From Gaeumannomyces sp. JS-464 (Eukaryota; Ascomycota; Sordariomycetes; Magnaporthales; Magnaporthaceae), in contig NGZR01000003.1 of assembly GCA_002197995.1 (NCBI GenBank), positions 5,766,001 through 5,830,000 of the forward strand: a DNA stretch of 64,000 nucleotides. Direction: 5' to 3'. The notes beneath the pieces were generated by a model, which saw only the letters and a list, made by a program, of their open reading frames with translations, ran no database searches and was not told the origin of the DNA. Both the position numbers and the translations under genes were made by a program. Numbering within the stretch: the stretch's first letter is position 1; the number at the start of each line of letters is the position of its first letter. This document shows positions 58,986-64,000 of this stretch, one piece after another.

Positions 58986-61900
58986 TTATCGTCCAGCGAT
59001 AGTGTAATAATTGGTAGCTTCGGCGAACGAAGCAAAAAGGAAAGGCTTTTGAAGTAGCCGTTTCCAATATCCGGGCCTGTCGGAAGCCGGGGAGGGGTCC
59101 GCTATAGGCCATTTATTTTCTGCCGTTTTAGCCAACCTGCAAAATACAGGGTGGGAAGGGGATTTGTTTCTTCCGCAGCGGCACGGGTTATCGTCTTCGT
59201 GCTGGAACTTTCGGTGGTACCAGTCGAAATCCCCGTGACCGGTGCGTGCGGCTATTAGCCGTTGCAGTACCCTCCGGTGCAGCTGCAACGCTTCGGGCGT
59301 ATGTTGTGGTGCCGGCGGGAGGCCTATAGCCTTATACCGATCCGGAAAGTTGTCCTTAAACCATGCGTTCCGGGCGTCCCGGGCCGTTTTCCGGGCTAAA
59401 GCCTTTACTCCGGCCACCGTTGGTTTAAAATGTTGGGGTATTGGCAGGGCCGATCCCAACTTTGCTTCGGCGTTTGCCTCTTCGTTTCCGGGGATTCCCA
59501 TATGGCCCGGGGACCAGCGTACGTATACCTGGTGTTTATCCATAAGGCAATGGATTTCTTTAAAGGCCCCTTGTGAACTATCAGGGGCCGTGCTTAAACA
59601 GCCGTTGGCCGCCGAGGTGTTATCGAGGCACAAGTGGAAAGTGCAATTGCGGAAGCTCCAAACGGCTTTACGGAGGCCCATCCGGGCCCCTTCCGCCTCG
59701 CCGTCGAATACTTCCGCGGGATGCGCCAGCCGGCCGTGCCCGGAAAGTTTGCGTTGGCCGGCTTGGTATATTACCCAGCCGTATCCAACTGCTCCGTTCT
59801 CTGCTTTGGACCCGTCGCTATATATTATAACGTCGGTGGGTGGGAGGGTGCAAAGCCACGCCGTAAATGCTTTAGCGGCTGCTTGCTTTTCTTGTATGGC
59901 CACCGTAAGCCCCGTATATTTATAAGGGAGGTAGGCCGGGCGGGTGCAAGCCGGAAAAGTCCGGCCGTCCTTTGCAAGGAGGTTGCAAGCCTGCCGGGTA
60001 AGCCTGCCCTAGGCCCTCGGGCGTTAAGGGCCGGCTTGGCCGCTGCGGCCAGGGGGTGTTCTTCCGGAACCGTATTTATACGGGCCGCAAAACGGAGGCG
60101 GGCTTGTTCCAAAAGCGCCTGGGCGCCTGGGATGCCGGATTCGTAATGCAATGCGTTTATCGGTGTGGTTTTCCAAGCTGGGACCACTGCCTTAAGGGAC
60201 GCGGTTAAGGCTTTATCGACCCGATCGATTAAATGGCCTTGGCGGATAATTTGCTGTTGTGCCGGCTTGTACGGGTGTGGTTTAGTTTTACCCTATACCA
60301 TACCTCGGCCCCGTATAAAGCCGTAGGGATTATAACCGTTGTGACGGCTTTGTAAACCGAATGTGCCGGTATCCCCCCTATCGAATTCGTAAGCCTTCGG
60401 AGGTGGTTGGCAACGCTTTGGGCTTTTGCAGCCCTGTTTTCCACGTGGGCTTTAAAATTAAGCCTTTGGTCGAAAAGGACCCCTAACCACCGTAAAGCTC
60501 CTGTAGCTTGTTGTATGGTAAGGCCCTCCGCCGTAACCGCTGGGGTTGTGGGATTTCTCCGTCTGGAAAAATGCATAAGCTCGCACTTCCCCGGGTCGAA
60601 AGCAACCTTATTAGCCCTGCCCCAACGTAGGATTTCCGTAACCGTAGCCCCTGCTTTACGGGAGCACTCCTCCGGAGTGCTACCCGTTACGCAAATGCCT
60701 ATATCGTCCGCGTATCCGTACCTAATCGCTTTTGCTTTGGGTAGGATTTCGGCCATATAAAGCATAAATAGGACCGGTAACGCCGGTAACCCTTGGGGTA
60801 GCCCGCAGTCCGGGGAAAAAGGGGGTGCCGTGGCGTCCTCCAAACGCACTTTAACCACCCTGTTTCCTGCAAAAGATAATACCCATCGTACTAACGTTGG
60901 ATCCCAGCCTTGGTTTAAAAGCCTTTAAAGGAGCCTCCGGCGAAGTACGGCGTCGAAAGCCCCTTGTACATCCATGGTAACGAGGGCGGCCGTTTTATGC
61001 TTTTGGAAGGCCCGTTCCACCTCGTGGGCCACGCATGCCGTTAAATCGATGGCGGCCTTTTTCGGGGTAGCCCCGGCGTGTTGCGGGGCTATAAGCCCGT
61101 GTTTATAATGCGAGGGATGCCATCCGCGAAGCCACCAGCCGCTCCAGCCCTTTCCCTAAGCACGGGAGTAAAGCTATCGGGCGGTAGGATTTTGGGTCCG
61201 TTAAATCCGTTTTATTCGGCTTTTTCAGCATAACCACTTCCGCTGTGCGGAAAGGGGCTGGGTGGTGCCCGGCCCTAAGGCAAGCCTCGAAAAGGGCCCT
61301 AACGTATTCCCCTATTGCCGGCCACGCCGTGTAAGTAGCTTAACCGTTAGGGAATCGACGCCCGGGGCCGTGTTTGCCGTGCCAACGGTGCACTTCCGGC
61401 ATTCCTTTAAAGGGACGTGGGGGTCCCACGGGAGTTGTGCGGTCCCTTGGGTAGCCCTTTGCTGTAACGGGTCCTCCTGTAAGTCGTCCTCCGCCGTAAA
61501 CCTACGGAGGATCTTGCGGCCTAATGCTTCCGCTTTATCCCCTGGGGCTATTATAACCTCCCCGTTAATATTTAACGGGGGAAGCCGTATAGCGGGTGTA
61601 AGTTTATGCCACTTTACAGCACGGTATAGCGCTTTCGGGGAATCCATTTCCTCCAGCACGCTGGCCCAATGCTGTCTTTTAGCCGTCCGAACCGTTGCTT
61701 TTAAAGCACGGGCTTCGGCCGTAAAAGGCCCGCCGTTTCCCATAGCTTTTGCAAGGTCCCGTTGGGCGTTGGCGCACTTTTCGTTCCACCAGGGTTGGCC
61801 TTTTCTTTTGGCTTTAGGCCCCCGGCCGAAAGCCATTAACGCATCTTTTAATAAGTTTGTTAATGCTTCGGCCGCTTTATCCAGGTGTTCCGCAGTGCCT

Positions 61901-62733
61901 GGGTTTGTAAGTGGTGGCAAGTTGCCGGCCCCCGTTGCTACCGCGTTTGCGAAAAACGGTAGTTTATCGTCTGGTAGCGTAATACGCCGGCAGTCCGGAA
62001 CGAAGTTATTGCGGTTAGGAATTTCGATCCGTATCGAGCGGTGGTCCGAATCGGTTGCTAGCGAAGGGTCGATTTCCGCTGTTGCTAAAGGGGCGTTGGA
62101 AAAGGTAAGATCCAAAACGCCCCCGTCGTTGTGCGTAGGTTGGCCTGGGTCGGTAAGTAGGAGGAGGTTATAGGTATTAGCCCATTGGGCTATATCCTGG
62201 CCCCTATTCCTATTACCCTTAACCGGATCCCACGCCGGGACCCTGCGTTAAAATCTCCAGCTATAATGCATTTTGCCGTTGGGCGCCAACGTAGTAAAAG
62301 GTCCAACGAGGGTTCCGAAGGGTCCCCTGGAGGCCTATATACGTTAACGAAGGTGCACCTGGCGACGGTAAGCCAAAGGATGTCCCGGGTGTTGCCTGCC
62401 GGCCGGTCCGCTACGGGCCGAAGCCCCGGGTCCTTCCGTACGTAAGTTATTACCCGAGGCCTGGTTTGGTGGTCGTGCCAGCTATTTACCGGAGTAAATA
62501 GCTCGTACGACGGGTGGGTGCAAAGCATAAGCTTCCCTTTCCACGCGCTAGGGGCTCCTGCATTAGCACCACGTCGATATTTTGGCTCCAAATAGTTGGA
62601 GTAAAGTAGCCCCCGCCTCCCAGCTACGTCGAACGTTCGCTTGGGCGGCGGTTAAAGCACGGCGTTCGGGGCGAAGCCCCGGGCGCCGGGCCCTATTGCC
62701 ATGCGTTTGTTATATCCGGTTGGCTGCTGGCAT
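58986..62733 (-). pseudogene. Tad1-type ORF2 relic: endonuclease, RT, RNase H
   Basis: Order on the - strand: endonuclease with VLMQEP (~62560), VNVYRPPG (~62320) and AGDFN (~62260), then TDSDHRSI (~62060). The linker holds WWNEKCANAQRD (~61775). RT has TMDVQGAFDAV (~60970), GLPQG (~60790) and YADD (~60710). RNase H has YSDGS (~59820), a Glu in the EAEGARMGL block, and WSPGHMGIPGNEEAN (~59500), ending in CRCG (~59165). In the GLPQG block two Ser positions read as Leu (QGLPAL), a C>T pattern. Stops and frame breaks between 61312 and 60858, near 62180, and at 60229-59903 make it non-functional. Confidence 0.87.
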
Positions 62734-62770
62734 ACGTAAAAGCGGCGTTGGTGTATTGGGGGCTTTGGCC

Positions 62771-63968
62771 CTAAGGTTGTTGGCCGGCGGTACCGTCGGT
62801 TTCCTCCAGGGGGTTTCCGGTTATTTCGATAGCCCCTTCGGGCTCGGGGAGGTCCAGTTCCATATCCGCCAGTACTTCGTATTGGTTGTTAAAACTAACC
62901 CTAAGCCTTTTGGCAGGGTGCCTTCCCTTGCCGGCCGTACGGGCCGCGCCCTCGGGGGCCAGCGGATCTGCCGGGCTTACCTCGGCAGCGTCGGCGGTGG
63001 CAGCAGCGGCAGGAACGGCGGCGGCGGCGGGGGTAACGGAAGCAGCGGCGTTACCGGTACCGGCCGCGGGATTGGCATTAGCGGTAACGGTTACAACGGA
63101 ATTGTCCGTAGTAACCGCGGTTGCAGGAAGGGCGTTGGCGGTGGCGGCCGCGGCGGCCGCGGCGGTGGCGGCGGCAGCGGCGGCTTCCACCTCTTTTACC
63201 GCCGCCCGGTAGGCTTGTGCCCCTAATTTCCTAACCGCGCCTTTTTCCCCACGGGTTAAATGCTTTAGCACTCCGTTTACCCGTACAGGCTTTATAGGGC
63301 AGTTCGGGTGGTCGGCTGGGTACGGGCCCGAACAGTTTGCGCATTGCGGAAGGGCCGTGCACGGCGATGCGTGCCGGCCGTCGTTTACTTTCCCGCACCG
63401 GAGGCACCTATCGGCCCGGGCACAGTTGCGAGCCACGTGAAAGCCGTGGCAGCCGGGGGTATGTTGCGTAACCGGCGGGTGTCGTTGTACGCGGCGTGAA
63501 AAAACGTAATCCCCCAAAGCCTAAACCCGGTTACGCGCGTGTAAAAGGATATAATCCATGATATACGCCTTGGTAATTAGCGCCGGCCCCGGAGGGCTTA
63601 ACGCTTACTGGCTTTAGCCCTGTTTGGGCTTCGACTTCCTCCCGGACCAGCTTTTCCGATACCGGGACGCTTTGTCCGAGGCCGTTCGTTAAGGACGTGG
63701 GGCATCCGGAAATCACGTAGTTAAACCAGATTTCGGGCTTTTCGATCCTTTCGGCGTTATATAAACGGCCTAATTCGGATCGATGCTGCAAAAGCCGGCT
63801 TTGGATATCCGCCGTTTTTGCTTTTAGCACGAACCCAGTAGGGGTTCGATAAGCTTCCGGGACGTCGGCTGTCGTAAACGGCAGGTCCCTGCTATCGGCA
63901 AGGGCTTTGCGAATACTAAAGCCCGTTTGTTGGTTGGCCCAAGCCTGTTTTTCCTCCGGGATTAACAA
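62771..63968 (-). pseudogene. Tad1-type LINE ORF1 (zinc-knuckle, Ala-rich), broken near 63525
   Basis: Two frames in sequence: 63968-63531 (nucleic-acid-binding-like region with PEAYRTPTGF and ISGCPTSLTNG) and 63517-62771. The second carries several knuckles: CHGFHVARNCARADRC, CLRCGKVNDGRHASPC and CANCSGPYPADHPNC. A long Ala/Thr/Val-rich linker encoded by GCN repeats (63000-63190) and a short C-terminal tail follow. A stop/frame change near 63525 separates them. ORF1 may extend beyond the window. ORF2 starts about 38 bases after its stop, a tandem arrangement usual for Tad1. Confidence 0.8.
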
Positions 63969-64000
63969 AAACCCGGAAATCGGCTTTGGGCCGGGCGGGA

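Larger units (their letters stand above)
58497..64000 (-). mobile_element. Tad1-type LINE retrotransposon (3' end at 58497; 5' end beyond window)
   Basis: Non-LTR element with two ORFs on the - strand: ORF1 with zinc knuckles, and ORF2 with APE endonuclease, RT, RNase H and a terminal C-x-C-G cluster. That order is typical of the Tad1 clade. The 3' UTR (58500-58985) ends in an A/G-rich repeat on the + strand (GAGA then GTGA units), i.e. a CT/CACT tail. The same 3' end is found at 35286-36144/41720-41745 and 48190-48515. It is GC-rich and lightly decayed, so younger or less RIP-affected than the left half. Confidence 0.9.

Noticed and set aside
1..64000. Biosynthetic gene cluster, rRNA or tRNA genes
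   Set aside because: No such domains or conserved RNA features were seen in the window.

Overview
This is a window from a filamentous ascomycete (Pezizomycotina) genome with strong repeat-induced point mutation (RIP). About 1-47,400 is an AT-rich block in which every recognisable sequence is a transposon relic. CpA is depleted, TpA is enriched, and catalytic codons carry C>T or G>A changes. Short open frames in this block are chance products of biased composition and are not annotated as genes. From about 49,000 the composition becomes GC-rich and two intron-containing genes appear. A full genus cannot be named from sequence alone; the elements and gene families fit Sordariomycetes best.

Left part (1-20,556, mostly + strand): the 3' portion of an endonuclease/reverse-transcriptase LINE (1-5525) with a (TAA)n tail interrupts a Ty3/gypsy chromovirus (5526-20,556). 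That gypsy is itself cut by a 114-bp LINE fragment (8121-8234), a complete Ty1/copia element (9020-16,425) and a Fot1/pogo DNA transposon (16,450-18,317). Centre (20,557-21,035): a short unexplained segment with a GC-rich patch. Right part (21,036-41,745, mostly - strand): a gypsy copy cut by a second copia, a partial third gypsy, the 3' end of a Tad1-type LINE, a second pogo family, and inside that a second copy of the left LINE. From 43,065 to 48,991 lies a nested stack: a non-autonomous pogo-like element holds a Fot1 copy, which holds another Fot1 copy, which holds a solo LTR; the outer Fot1 also carries a LINE-tailed insertion with a 14-bp target duplication.

Gene island (49,784-56,987): two divergent genes share a 631-bp intergenic region. 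The - strand gene (five exons, 657 aa) has a DUF7708-type helical domain followed by a P-loop NTPase-like domain whose Walker A is degenerate. The + strand gene (six exons, about 1,260-1,315 aa) has a DUF7025-type domain, an intact AAA+ ATPase core and a Q-rich tail. Two of its five introns are GC-AG, and its reading frame carries three indel-type disruptions. Together they look like a co-regulated ATPase/pseudo-ATPase pair of unknown function.

Right end (57,300-64,000): coding-like remnants, including a tandem ankyrin-like repeat, precede a large Tad1-type LINE on the - strand (58,497 to beyond 64,000). It has ORF1 zinc knuckles, endonuclease, reverse transcriptase and RNase H, broken by stops and frameshifts but far less mutated than the AT-rich relics.
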